DNA of 64,000 nucleotides, taken from positions 372,001-436,000 of the forward strand of contig NZ_JAHXRI010000007.1 in the NCBI RefSeq assembly GCF_019923725.1. The letters are read 5' to 3'. Of the stretch, positions 35,180 to 43,831 are shown one piece after another. Numbering within the stretch: position 1 is the stretch's first letter; each line of letters opens with the position of its first letter. A model generated the notes under the pieces. The model worked only from the letters and a program-made list of their open reading frames with translations. It had not been told where the DNA came from and searched no databases. This stretch comes from Zwartia hollandica. GTDB taxonomy: Bacteria; Pseudomonadota; Gammaproteobacteria; Burkholderiales; Burkholderiaceae_B. The translations under genes were made by a program, and so were the position numbers.

Positions 35180-36388
35180 ATGAATCTCCGCATCTATCGC
35201 GCTGTCGGCTTCACGGGCATCGCACAAGTCCTGGCGAGCGCGGGCTCTCACTATCTCCCTGCTGTCACCGTCATCCCAGCGAGCAAAGATCTCGGTTTGT
35301 CGCCTGCGACGATATTCGCGGCCTTTTCTTTGGCGCTTTGCGTCTCTGCTTTTGCTGGTCCCTACGTGGGTCGACTTGTTGACCGTTTTGGTGGCAGACC
35401 GGTCTTGATGATGTCAAGCGTGTCGTTTGCAATCGCACTCACCTTATTAGGTTTTTCTCAAGGATTGCTGTCCGTACTGATCGCCTATGCAATCTTAGGT
35501 TTTGGGATGGCGTGCGGACTGTTTGAGGTCGCCTTCGCCACGATCGTCCGCTTATTTGGCAAAGAGTCACGTAATCCGATCACAGGCGTCACACTGATCG
35601 CTGGCTTCGCAAGCTTGGTAGGTTGGACAACGTCGGTCTACATCGAATCCAAGTTTGGTTGGCGTGGAACCTGTTGGTTCTGGGCTGCCACGCATGTGCT
35701 CATTGGCTTGCCTGTCAACGCGTTGGTACCCAAACCTGACACCACGACTACCCAAAAACCAACGCCTGCGGCCACTGCAGAGGCCGTGACTACACCAGCA
35801 ACCGCAACAACGACATCCCCTGTAGTTCAACATAGTCCTGGCAAATACACTGGCGTGCTGCTTGCCTTTGTATTTGCGGCCAGTTCATTCGTGGGGATGG
35901 GTTTGATGACGCACATGCCGCGCATGTTGGAAGGTATTGGAGTGCCACTCGCAGTCGCCTTTGCCATTGGCGCTTTTGTTGGGCCGTCGCAAGTTTTAGG
36001 TCGTCTACTCGATTTCTTTTTTATGCGACGCTGGCATCCATTAATCAGTGCCCGAATCGCCGCGTTTGCACATCCTGTTGGCGCAACGCTACTCATGATC
36101 TTTGGTGCACCGGTGGCCGCATTATTTGTTGTACTGCATGGCATCGGCAATGGGATTCTTATTATCTCGCGTGGGACGTTGCCACTTGCCATCTTTGGGA
36201 CGCGCGGCTACGGGCAACGCCAAGGCTGGCTAATGATGCCCTCTAAGTTTGCACAAGCGGCTGCACCCTTTTTATTCGGCTTAGCTGTGACTGAGTGGGG
36301 CTCTGGCGCGTTATGGCTGTCTGGAGGACTTGGCCTCGGAATCTTTGCCGCACTATGTCTCATCTCAAGCAAGTACAAACCAGATTAA
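35180..36388 (+). CDS. MFS transporter
   Basis: The 402-residue multipass protein has about a dozen hydrophobic segments. The loop 2-3 signature is GPYVGRLVDRFGGRPVLMMS, and a central cytoplasmic linker rich in Thr, Ala and Pro (TTTQKPTPAATAEAVTTP) separates the two halves. It resembles the oxalate/monocarboxylate-like carriers often found near amidohydrolases and CoA enzymes. It is divergent from the M20 peptidase and 18 bases ahead of a thioesterase on the same strand. Substrate unknown; import of the compound hydrolysed by 32041-34960 is possible. Confidence 0.9.
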   Translation: MNLRIYRAVGFTGIAQVLASAGSHYLPAVTVIPASKDLGLSPATIFAAFSLALCVSAFAGPYVGRLVDRFGGRPVLMMSSVSFAIALTLLGFSQGLLSVLIAYAILGFGMACGLFEVAFATIVRLFGKESRNPITGVTLIAGFASLVGWTTSVYIESKFGWRGTCWFWAATHVLIGLPVNALVPKPDTTTTQKPTPAATAEAVTTPATATTTSPVVQHSPGKYTGVLLAFVFAASSFVGMGLMTHMPRMLEGIGVPLAVAFAIGAFVGPSQVLGRLLDFFFMRRWHPLISARIAAFAHPVGATLLMIFGAPVAALFVVLHGIGNGILIISRGTLPLAIFGTRGYGQRQGWLMMPSKFAQAAAPFLFGLAVTEWGSGALWLSGGLGLGIFAALCLISSKYKPD

Positions 36389-36406
36389 ACACACGACGCA
36401 TAAAAA

Positions 36407-36865
36407 ATGAGCAACCAATCAACTGACACAATTCGTTCCGTACCGCTCTACAAGAAAGATTTTTCTTTTTTTGAAGCGGTAACCTTACGCTGGGCAGATA
36501 ACGATTCTTATGGGCATGTCAACAATGCTCACTACTATTCATTTTTCGACACGGCAGTCGATGCATTTTTATTGCATTACAACCTGCGACCATACATTGC
36601 TGGGCCCTACCAGACGCTAGTGGTTGCCTCAGAATGTCGCTACTTCAGTCAGGTATCGGCGCCGGGCACGATTCAGGTGGCTGTGCGTCCTGGTCGCCTT
36701 GGACGCAGCTCGATCACTTACGAGGTTGCGGTCTTCACAGCAGACTCAGACCAAGCCGCAGCCCAAGGTCTATTTGTGCACGTCTGTGTAGACCGGCAAT
36801 CGCAACGTCCAGAAGCCCTACCCGAGCCGTTCTGTAAAGAAATCGAGAGACTGAAATCGATGTGA
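36407..36865 (+). CDS. Hotdog-fold acyl-CoA thioesterase
   Basis: The 152-residue protein carries the 4-hydroxybenzoyl-CoA thioesterase/YbgC signature: VTLRWADNDSYGHVNNAHYY, with the catalytic Asp and the GHVNN turn, followed by FFDTAVDAFL. Then VVASECRYFSQVSAPGTIQV and a C-terminal VHVCVDRQSQRPEALPEPF follow. It hydrolyses acyl-CoA esters in the cytoplasm. It lies 18 bases after the MFS gene and is probably co-transcribed, although no strong ribosome site is visible before its ATG. It is convergent with the Bug gene at 36889. Confidence 0.9.
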   Translation: MSNQSTDTIRSVPLYKKDFSFFEAVTLRWADNDSYGHVNNAHYYSFFDTAVDAFLLHYNLRPYIAGPYQTLVVASECRYFSQVSAPGTIQVAVRPGRLGRSSITYEVAVFTADSDQAAAQGLFVHVCVDRQSQRPEALPEPFCKEIERLKSM

Positions 36866-36888
36866 TCTCAGCCTCCTAGCCATAAAAC

Positions 36889-37878
36889 TTACTGACGCTC
36901 GATCCCAGAAATCTTGACGAGCTCGCCCCACAAATCATAGTTCTGCTTCACGAATACACCAAAGTCAGCTGAGGTGGGGCTCACCACAACTTCAGAGCCC
37001 AAAGCGACAAGCTTTTTACTGGTTTCTGGATCTTGCAGCGCACGATTCAGCGCTGCATGAATCTTTTCGACGACAGGTTGTGGCGTGCCCTTGGGTGCGA
37101 ACATACCAATCCACGCGCCCAGGTTGAAGTCCTTGATACCTTTCTCTTCCAAGGTCGGTATGGCTGGGTCCATTTCAGCACGCCGGTTCGTACTCACCGC
37201 GAGGGCATTGAGTCGGCCAGACTTATAGTGAGGATGCACCGTGACCATCGTGTCGAAAGTCGCATCAACGTTCCCGCCAATCACATCCGCTTGCGACTGC
37301 GAGCTACCTTGGTAAGGTACGTGCACCATTTTTATATTTGCTTTCGTCAACAGCATCAGCATCACGAGATGACTTGTCGTGCCATTACCAATCGAGGCAT
37401 AGGTCAATTTTTCTGGATTGGCACGTGCATAGGCAACAAATTTCTCGAAAGTATCTAAGCCTTTCGTTTTGTTCGTCACGAGCATCATGGGTAGCCATGA
37501 GGTCTGCCCAATAGGCACAAAATCTTTCAGCGGGTCATAAGGCAGACTCTTGAACAGATGCGCAGCCGTGTTCATTGGAGCGGTCGCGCTCAGCAATAAG
37601 TTATAGCCATCAGGTTTCGCTTTAGCGACCTCGGCCGGCGCTAATGTTCCACCGACCCCTGGCTTATTTCGAACGATGATCGGTTGCCCCAGATCCTTGC
37701 TCATCTTCTCACCCAGAATCCGGGCGATCGAGTCCGTCGACGTGCCTGGCGGGAAACCTACATGAATAGATATTGGCTTATCGGGGAAACCAGCCTGAGC
37801 CCAAGCCCCTTGCATGCCCACCACACTTAAGGCACCCGCCAACAGCATTGTTGTTATCGATTTACGCAGCTTTACCAT
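36889..37878 (-). CDS. Bug-type tripartite tricarboxylate transporter substrate-binding protein
   Basis: The 329-residue periplasmic protein has an N-terminal signal (MLLAGALSVVGMQGAWAQA) followed by FPDKPISIHVGFPPGTSTDS, RILGEKMSKDLGQPIIVRN, SLPYDPLKDFVPIGQ, PYQGSSQSQADVIGGN and GAWIGMFAPKGTPQP. The fold traps dicarboxylates or aromatic acids. It stands alone, with no TctA/TctB genes beside it. The 143 bases to the divergent cupin-like gene must contain both promoters. Confidence 0.92.
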   Translation of the reverse strand: MVKLRKSITTMLLAGALSVVGMQGAWAQAGFPDKPISIHVGFPPGTSTDSIARILGEKMSKDLGQPIIVRNKPGVGGTLAPAEVAKAKPDGYNLLLSATAPMNTAAHLFKSLPYDPLKDFVPIGQTSWLPMMLVTNKTKGLDTFEKFVAYARANPEKLTYASIGNGTTSHLVMLMLLTKANIKMVHVPYQGSSQSQADVIGGNVDATFDTMVTVHPHYKSGRLNALAVSTNRRAEMDPAIPTLEEKGIKDFNLGAWIGMFAPKGTPQPVVEKIHAALNRALQDPETSKKLVALGSEVVVSPTSADFGVFVKQNYDLWGELVKISGIERQ

Positions 37879-38021
37879 TTAAATATCTCCCAACTCAGTT
37901 TTTCTTATACATTAATTCGAAGCGCAATTATGCCCTTTTTACGGGCCGTATCGACAGGTCCTCACGCCAGCGGGTAAGATTAACCTCATTGAGTCCGTCG
38001 TAGAAAAAGGATTACTGAGAC

Positions 38022-38810
38022 ATGTCACACGTCGTCACCCGAGAGCAAGCCCTCAAAGAACGTCATTACTACAAACTCCCAAATGGCACAGACACGTGGG
38101 TATCCTCCTGTGTCGGGATGAACTCTGTCGAGCGCCGGGCAAAAAACATGCCGCCAAGGGCCCCAGAGGCGTTTCCCCCACCGCTGGAGCCGATCGCCTT
38201 TCTAGTTGAACAAGGCGCTCACTCCTCGATCCCTGGCCACTACCATCAAGCGGACCAGTTTCAAGTATTCGTTTCCGGTGAAGGAAAGTTTGGAATCAAG
38301 CCAATCGAAGGCATGACTGTGCATTACGCCATGGCGTTTACTCCTTACGCACCAATTCATGCTGAAGGCACCAATGTCGAGTACTACACCTTGCGTAATG
38401 GCTGGGATCCCGGCGCACGCTGGATGCCCGAGCACAAAGAAGCACTGAAAGGCAAGACCAAGTCCTACCGACACGGTCTGGGATTAATTCCCGCGTTGAT
38501 TGGCGATACCGACGGTCCAAAGAACATTGATGGAATCAAAACACATGCCGTCGTTCCAGCCGAGGCTGACGGACTCGGCGCGACACTTTTCCAGACGACC
38601 TCAGCACAAGTGATTACTGGCCCGGCACCAGACACTGGGCGCGGTCAATATTGGATGGTATTGCGAGGCGCATGCACCATCAACGGAGAAGATGCATTTG
38701 AGCGCTCATTAATTTTTATCGCCCCCACAGACAAGGCGCCCGTCGTGCAATCCTCGAGCGCTGGTGTTGCGATTATGTGCATGCAATTCCCTAAGCGTGA
38801 AGGCGCATAG
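38022..38810 (+). CDS. Cupin-like protein of unknown function
   Basis: The 262-residue soluble protein has no signal peptide. The centre contains HSSIPGHYHQADQFQVFVSG, GEGKFG and VHYAMAFTPYAPIHA, which is the metal-binding His pattern of a cupin barrel. A second, weaker barrel-like half includes GRGQYWMVLRGACTINGEDA and ends KAPVVQSSSAGVAIMCMQFP. This could be a bicupin binding a metal and a small acid, like many enzymes of aromatic or oxo-acid turnover. I do not recognise a characterised homologue. A strong terminator follows. Confidence 0.6.
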   Translation: MSHVVTREQALKERHYYKLPNGTDTWVSSCVGMNSVERRAKNMPPRAPEAFPPPLEPIAFLVEQGAHSSIPGHYHQADQFQVFVSGEGKFGIKPIEGMTVHYAMAFTPYAPIHAEGTNVEYYTLRNGWDPGARWMPEHKEALKGKTKSYRHGLGLIPALIGDTDGPKNIDGIKTHAVVPAEADGLGATLFQTTSAQVITGPAPDTGRGQYWMVLRGACTINGEDAFERSLIFIAPTDKAPVVQSSSAGVAIMCMQFPKREGA

Positions 38811-38824
38811 AATCACACGATCGT

Positions 38825-38859
38825 AAAAAAAGGCGCCTTCAGTGAGGCGCCTTTTTTTT
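38825..38859. terminator. Bidirectional rho-independent terminator
   Basis: The stem AGGCGCCT / AGGCGCCT is closed by a TCAGTG-type loop and flanked by seven A on the left and eight T on the right. It therefore works in both directions, between the convergent genes 38022-38810 and 38862-39644. It is the clearest terminator in the window. Confidence 0.93.
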
Positions 38860-38861
38860 AA

Positions 38862-39644
38862 TTAACGACCTTTAAATTGCGCAGGACGTTTTTCCATAAA
38901 AGCCGTCCGGCCTTCTTTGAAGTCTTCGCTTGCAAAGCAATTCTTCACCATCTGTACCGCGCGATCCATGTCCTGTTCATCAGGATGCGCACACACTTGG
39001 CGTATGTTGAATTTACTTGCCGCAACGGTTAATGGTGCGTTCTCAGCGATCATCTTAGTGTACTGATCGACGACAGCATCAATCTCGCTACCGGCACAGA
39101 CGCGAGAGACAAAGCCCATTCGCAACGCATCTGGCGCATCGAAGCGACGCGCCGTCACAAAAATATCGGTGGCATTGGCCAAACCAATGATGTCGGTAAA
39201 CCGCTTGATACCCTTATGCCCGTACCCTAAACCCAAGCGTGCGGCCGGCATCCGGAAGGTTGCGTCTTCGGAGCAAATCCGGATGTCACAAGCGGCCGCT
39301 AAGCCCAAGCCACCACCAAAACAAAAACCACGAATCTTGCCAATAATGGGTTTGGAGCACTCAACCGGTGCAACCATCGAATCAGCCACTGCGTTGTCGT
39401 AGTCGTCTTGCGTCTTTGCTGAGCTGCGGAGCTTGTCGAACTGCGAAATGTCTGCGCCCGACACAAAGGCCTTATCACCCACACCCGTAATCACAATAAC
39501 CCGCACCTCGGGATCAGCATCAAAAGCCCGGATCGCTTTTGGCAAATCGGTCCACATCTGCACCGACATGGCGTTCATCTTGGTAGGGTTGGAAATCGTA
39601 ATCGTGCCAACAGCACCATTTTTTGCGGTCAAAATCTCGGCCAT
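38862..39644 (-). CDS. Enoyl-CoA hydratase/isomerase family protein
   Basis: The 260-residue crotonase begins with a short strand set (GAVGTITISNPTKMNAMSVQ) and has DKAFVSGADISQFDKL, IRGFCFGGGLGLAAACDIRI and MPAARLGLGYGHKGIKRFTD. Both glutamates of classical hydratases are replaced: Gly in GGGLGLA and Ala in PAARLGLG. It is therefore likely an isomerase, hydrolase or decarboxylase rather than a hydratase. It ends EKRPAQFKGR, usual for the superfamily. A promoter fits at 39679-39707, and a terminator follows its stop. Confidence 0.88.
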   Translation of the reverse strand: MAEILTAKNGAVGTITISNPTKMNAMSVQMWTDLPKAIRAFDADPEVRVIVITGVGDKAFVSGADISQFDKLRSSAKTQDDYDNAVADSMVAPVECSKPIIGKIRGFCFGGGLGLAAACDIRICSEDATFRMPAARLGLGYGHKGIKRFTDIIGLANATDIFVTARRFDAPDALRMGFVSRVCAGSEIDAVVDQYTKMIAENAPLTVAASKFNIRQVCAHPDEQDMDRAVQMVKNCFASEDFKEGRTAFMEKRPAQFKGR

Positions 39645-39678
39645 GAGGGACTTCTCCAGTTATAGTTGTTCACATAGT

Positions 39679-39707
39679 AGTATCCCTTGCAATAATACTG
39701 AAAGCAA
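39679..39707 (-). promoter_or_regulatory. Predicted sigma-70 promoter for the crotonase at 38862-39644
   Basis: On the minus strand TTGCTT (39702-39707) and GATACT (39679-39684) are 17 bases apart. The predicted start would leave a leader of about 28 bases before the ATG at 39644. Confidence 0.4.
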
Positions 39708-39793
39708 CTTATAAAACCGTCTCTAGCCCCAAAAAAACAACAAGGCTCGATCCAATTTTTCGCAATCCTCTCTGAATCACTTCCAACAAAGCC

Positions 39794-40990
39794 ATGTCAA
39801 AAATTCAAGCATCCTCTGCCCTGTCAAACCTCAAAGTTTTGGATATGTCTCGTGTTCGTGCGGGCCCAAACTGCGTGCGTCTTTTAGCCGACTTTGGCGC
39901 CGATGTGATCCGCATCGAACCTCCCAAAGGGGTCGACCCCAACGAAGGTATGTTTGCAGCGAATCGCGAAGGGGGTGACTTTCAAAACCTCAACCGCAAC
40001 AAGCGGGCGATGACCTTGAACTTAAAGAAGCCTGGTGCGCTTGATGTCATGATGCGCCTAGTTAAAACGGCTGATGTGGTCGTAGAAAACTGGCGCCCAG
40101 ACATCAAAAAGAAGTTAGGCGTCGATTACGAGTCACTCGCAAAAGTGAACCCACGGATCATCCTGGCCAGCATCTCCGGCTACGGCCAAGAAGGCCCCTA
40201 TTCCTCGCGTCCCGGTTTCGATCAGATCATGCAAGGCATGGGCGGATTAATGTCAGTCACCGGCATCCCCGGCCAAGGTCCCGTGCGCGCAGGACTGGCC
40301 GTCGCAGACATGAGCGCAGGCCTCTACGCTGGTATCGGTATTTTGACTGCACTGCTTGAGCGCGAGCGTTCAGGCAAAGGCCAGTGGGTTCACGCGTCTT
40401 TACTCCACGCACAAATCGCCATGATGGATTTCCAGGCGGCACGCTACCTCAACGAAGGTGACGTCGCAGGTCAAGCAGGCAACGATCATCCTACATCGAG
40501 TCCTATGGGCTTGTTTGAAGCGAGTGATGGCGTGTTTAACCTCGGTGCTTCAGGCCAAGGCAACTGGGTCCGTTTGTGCGAACTGATGCAACACCCAGAG
40601 TGGATGAACGATCCTGACTTCGCCAATGAAAAAACACGCGCGGTGAACCGTGCGAAGTGCAACAAGGTACTCAACGAAGTGTTCCGTACCAAAACGGTTG
40701 CCTACTGGGTGGAATCCCTCAACAACGCAGGCGTGCCTGCCGGTCCGGTCTACAACGTGCCGCAAATGTTTGCAGACGAGCATGTCCAGCAGTCGAACAT
40801 TTCAAAAATGGTCAATGACAAAAACGGAAAACAAAAAGGCTTTATTACACAACCCGCAGTGTTGAGTCGTACCCCCGCCGATGTCGTGACCACTGCACCG
40901 CAGTGGGGTGAGCACACCGACGAGGTCTTGGGAGAAGTTGGCTACTCCGCCGACGAGATCGCCAAGTTCCGTGAACAAGGCGTCGTCTAA
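39794..40990 (+). CDS. CaiB/BaiF family (type III) CoA-transferase
   Basis: The 398-residue protein shows LKVLDMSRVRAGPNCVRLLA, DFGADVIRIEPPKG, LNRNKRAMTLNLKKPGALDV, NWRPDIKKKLGVDYESL, ASISGYGQEGPYSSRPGFDQ and GLYAGIGILTALLERERSGK, all typical of the family. Asp of the covalent intermediate would lie in the HAQIAMMDFQAA region. The R-x-R-A-G-P start is common among succinyl-CoA-dependent members. It is divergent from the crotonase and convergent with the FAH gene (6 bases between stops). Substrate unknown. Confidence 0.93.
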   Translation: MSKIQASSALSNLKVLDMSRVRAGPNCVRLLADFGADVIRIEPPKGVDPNEGMFAANREGGDFQNLNRNKRAMTLNLKKPGALDVMMRLVKTADVVVENWRPDIKKKLGVDYESLAKVNPRIILASISGYGQEGPYSSRPGFDQIMQGMGGLMSVTGIPGQGPVRAGLAVADMSAGLYAGIGILTALLERERSGKGQWVHASLLHAQIAMMDFQAARYLNEGDVAGQAGNDHPTSSPMGLFEASDGVFNLGASGQGNWVRLCELMQHPEWMNDPDFANEKTRAVNRAKCNKVLNEVFRTKTVAYWVESLNNAGVPAGPVYNVPQMFADEHVQQSNISKMVNDKNGKQKGFITQPAVLSRTPADVVTTAPQWGEHTDEVLGEVGYSADEIAKFREQGVV

Positions 40991-40996
40991 CGTCGT

Positions 40997-41869
40997 TTAG
41001 ACTTCGTCACTGACGGGGTTGGACAACACACCAATCCCGTCAATTTCGATTTCAATCGTGTCGCCCTGCTTCATGAAGACTGGCGGCTTTCTCGCGTAGC
41101 CAACGCCAGCCGGCGTTCCAGTAATGACGACATCACCAGGCTCTAATGTCATGCACTCTGTGATCAACACCAGAGTTTCGACGATGCCCCACAAAAAGTT
41201 TTTGGTATTGGCATCTTGCATGATCTGGCCATTCAGGCGCGACTGAATCCGTAAACCATCCGCAGCGCGGGGTAACTCATCGGGTGTCACGAGCCAAGGG
41301 CCAAAGGCGCCAGTACCGTCAAAGTTTTTACCGATCGTCCATTGTGTCGATTTACGCTGATAGTCACGCAAACTGCCGTCATTAAATGCGCTATAGCCCG
41401 CCAGATAGTCCAAGGCATTTTGCTCGGTAAGGTGGCGCGCACGCTTGCCAACAACAAAAGCCAATTCCGCTTCGTAGTCGAACTTATCTGAGACCTTAGG
41501 GCGAATCATCGGTGCGAGATGCCCCACCATAGAGCTTGGCCCGCGCATAAAAAATGCCGGATACTCTGGGCGTGCATGACCACCCTCAGCCGCATGGTCT
41601 GCGTAGTTCAAGCCAAGGCAAATAATTTTGCTGGGCTTGTCCACCAACGGAATAAAGTTCACACCTGCCAGCGGTTGGATCACGGCGTTCGATGCCTTGG
41701 CGAGTTGAGCAACACGATCCATCGCACCCGCTGTCTCGATGATTTCAAGCAAGCTTGTCGGTAAAGCCGCATCGGTCGCACCTAAATCGATAAACTCTTT
41801 AGCATCAGGCGCACGCAGCAAACCTACTCGCTTCTGTTTGTTTTTATCTTGATAGCTAAATAAACGCAT
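40997..41869 (-). CDS. Fumarylacetoacetate hydrolase family protein
   Basis: The 290-residue protein has an N-terminal 70-residue domain and then the FAH fold: IICLGLNYADHAAEGGHARP, PAFFMRGPSSMVGH, KFDYEAELAFVVGKRARHL (metal-binding Glu pair), GYSAFNDGSLRDYQRKS, KNFDGTGAFGPWLVTPDEL and GDVVITGTPAGVGYARKPP. Members hydrolyse or hydrate 2,4-dioxo acids or isomerise aromatic ring-cleavage products; pyruvate hydrolase and ureidoglycolate-lyase-like activities occur. It is convergent with the CoA-transferase and upstream of an orphan hicB on the same strand. Confidence 0.92.
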   Translation of the reverse strand: MRLFSYQDKNKQKRVGLLRAPDAKEFIDLGATDAALPTSLLEIIETAGAMDRVAQLAKASNAVIQPLAGVNFIPLVDKPSKIICLGLNYADHAAEGGHARPEYPAFFMRGPSSMVGHLAPMIRPKVSDKFDYEAELAFVVGKRARHLTEQNALDYLAGYSAFNDGSLRDYQRKSTQWTIGKNFDGTGAFGPWLVTPDELPRAADGLRIQSRLNGQIMQDANTKNFLWGIVETLVLITECMTLEPGDVVITGTPAGVGYARKPPVFMKQGDTIEIEIDGIGVLSNPVSDEV

Positions 41870-41955
41870 GTCGTGCTCCGGTTATTTTAAGAAGGTATCG
41901 ATTGAATTAATTCAAATAAAAGTGTAACCACCCAACAACTAACTGACCTTGCGCC

Positions 41956-42348
41956 CTAACCCGTTAACGCCAAGTGAGCAATATAGCCTGAGCGCGTTTC
42001 ACCAAGAGAGCGAGCTTTGGCATCCAAGCGCGCTAGTACTTTCTTTGGTAAAGAAATATTTACACGCTCAATATCATCAGAGAGCAATGCCGGATCAATT
42101 TCCACAATTGCCCAGATCCAGCCCTTGAATTGCTTGTTTTTTCGATGCAAAGCAATGGGCTGAGGAGGCGGAATGACTTGACCTTGATCGATAGCAACTT
42201 CTATCCAAAGCTCAATTGCTACTTTTGACTGCTCGATCGCATCATCAATACCAACATCAGATGCTGAAAAACAACCCGGCAAATCCGGCACAACCACTCC
42301 CCAGGAGGAGGAGTCATCAACCGGCTCAATTGCAATTGGATATTTCAT
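41956..42348 (-). CDS. hicB: HicB family antitoxin (orphan)
   Basis: The 130-residue protein has a HicB partial RNase H-like domain at the N-terminus (YPIAIEPVDDSSSWGVVVPD, LPGCFSASDVGIDDAIEQSK) and a ribbon-helix-helix DNA-binding end (ERVNISLPKKVLARLDAKAR, ETRSGYIAHLAL). HicB normally neutralises the small dsRBD-like RNase HicA encoded just upstream. Here the upstream neighbour is uppP, 12 bases away, and no HicA-like frame lies on either side. The ribosome site GAGG overlaps the uppP stop, so the antitoxin is now expressed with uppP. Confidence 0.88.
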   Translation of the reverse strand: MKYPIAIEPVDDSSSWGVVVPDLPGCFSASDVGIDDAIEQSKVAIELWIEVAIDQGQVIPPPQPIALHRKNKQFKGWIWAIVEIDPALLSDDIERVNISLPKKVLARLDAKARSLGETRSGYIAHLALTG

Positions 42349-42360
42349 GATTTTCGTACC

Positions 42361-43200
42361 TCAAGCCATCCAAAGCCAAACACCGACAATAATCCCCAGA
42401 CCTATCCGGTACCAGGCGAATACTCGGTAAGTATGCTTTGAAACGAACGCCAATACTGCGCGAACCACCAGCAGCGCGCAAAGAAAAGCGCTAATAAAAC
42501 CCACAGCAATCGCAAGCATGTCCTGTTGGCTCAGCAAGCCAGCGTGCTTATAGGTGTCGTAGAGCGCGGCTGCGAGCATCGTCGGCATCGCGAGAAAGAA
42601 AGAAAACTCTGTTGCCGTCTTGCGTTGAATACCAGCCAACATGCCACCAATAATGGTGGCACCCGAACGCGAGGTTCCAGGCACCATCGCCAAACATTGT
42701 GCACATCCCACCGCCAATGCCTGTTTCCAGCTAATTTGCTCAAGCGTACGTGCCTGAGGGCGCGCCGCAAGCGCGGCGGCCGCTGCAGGAGAGCGACGGC
42801 GTTCAACCCACAACATGATGAAGCCACCGAGCACCAGTGTGACCGCAACAACGCCAGGGTGAAAAAACAAGGCCTTGATCATTTTTATAAACAGCAACCC
42901 AATAATCGCTGACGGCAAAAAGGCAATCAATAGATTACGTGTAAAGGCCACTTCGACTGGATCCAAACGCAATGTCCCGACAATCATCTGTATTAAACGC
43001 TGCCGAAAAATCCACATCACCGCCAGGATTGAGCCCAGCTGAATCACCACCTCAAAGACTTTTGCCTCATCAGACTCAAAATTGATCCAGTTGCCAAAGA
43101 GGATCAAATGTCCTGTGCTTGAAATAGGTAAAAATTCTGTTACGCCTTCCAACACACCGAGGAAAAACGCTTTGAGCAAATAAATTGTTTGATCAGTCAT
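42361..43200 (-). CDS. uppP: Undecaprenyl-diphosphate phosphatase
   Basis: The 279-residue integral membrane protein of the BacA/UppP family has the conserved active-site blocks LEGVTEFLPISSTGHLIL near residue 18 and PGTSRSGATIIGG near residue 170. It recycles undecaprenyl diphosphate to the lipid carrier of peptidoglycan synthesis and confers some bacitracin resistance. About eight hydrophobic segments are visible. It is followed by an orphan hicB 12 bases downstream and preceded by a histidine phosphatase on the same strand, 25 bases away. Confidence 0.96.
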   Translation of the reverse strand: MTDQTIYLLKAFFLGVLEGVTEFLPISSTGHLILFGNWINFESDEAKVFEVVIQLGSILAVMWIFRQRLIQMIVGTLRLDPVEVAFTRNLLIAFLPSAIIGLLFIKMIKALFFHPGVVAVTLVLGGFIMLWVERRRSPAAAAALAARPQARTLEQISWKQALAVGCAQCLAMVPGTSRSGATIIGGMLAGIQRKTATEFSFFLAMPTMLAAALYDTYKHAGLLSQQDMLAIAVGFISAFLCALLVVRAVLAFVSKHTYRVFAWYRIGLGIIVGVWLWMA

Positions 43201-43225
43201 GAAAATTTAGGATGACCTAATGAGC

Positions 43226-43819
43226 TTACGGACGGGGACTTGCAAACGTTTGATGCGATACATAACGGCCTTCCGGCGTAACACGCGCCACTACAATATC
43301 GCCCACTCCAATGGCTTGTCCGGTGAAGGCCTCAATATTGACGTGATGTGTGACATAAATAAGTGGTTGCTTCGGATGTGCCTTTAAGTTGGACGCAATC
43401 AAACTTTGTAAGGCGCGATTTTGCATATCGCGCCGACTCATATCACCAAAAAAAGATCCAAGTGCCGCTTCAATCTTGACCGGCCCTTTATTCATCAAGG
43501 TGGCCGTATCAATACAACGACACCAAGCGCTACTAAACATCTTTGCGCTCTGAACGTTTCGGTCTGCCAGCCACTGTCCAATCGCAACCGACTGCCTGCG
43601 ACCATACTCCCCCAGATTGCGCTGGGTTGCGCATTGGTCTAACTTGTATCCAGTTGGATCACCCACGCCCGGAGCATCGGCATGCCGAATCATCAGAACA
43701 TGTTGACCATCGGTCAAGTCTCCAAGCAGATCGGCTTGGGCCACACCAATGGCACTCAGCCCCAACAGGAGCATCAAAAATATTTTTTTTAAAACAGTGA
43801 CAGAATAATTATTGAACAT
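43226..43819 (-). CDS. Exported histidine phosphatase family protein
   Basis: The 197-residue protein starts with a signal peptide (LKKIFLMLLLGLSAIGVAQA) and then VLMIRHADAPGVGDPTGYKL, the RH(G/A) phosphohistidine motif, SAWCRCIDTATLM, and a second active-site His in LIYVTHHVNIEAFTG. It should act in the periplasm on a phosphorylated small molecule or sugar. I start at the ATG 43819 (AAGG nine bases upstream) and not the GTG three codons earlier. Its position before uppP hints at an envelope role, but nothing in the sequence proves that. Confidence 0.85.
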   Translation of the reverse strand: MFNNYSVTVLKKIFLMLLLGLSAIGVAQADLLGDLTDGQHVLMIRHADAPGVGDPTGYKLDQCATQRNLGEYGRRQSVAIGQWLADRNVQSAKMFSSAWCRCIDTATLMNKGPVKIEAALGSFFGDMSRRDMQNRALQSLIASNLKAHPKQPLIYVTHHVNIEAFTGQAIGVGDIVVARVTPEGRYVSHQTFASPRP

Positions 43820-43831
43820 AACGATCACACC

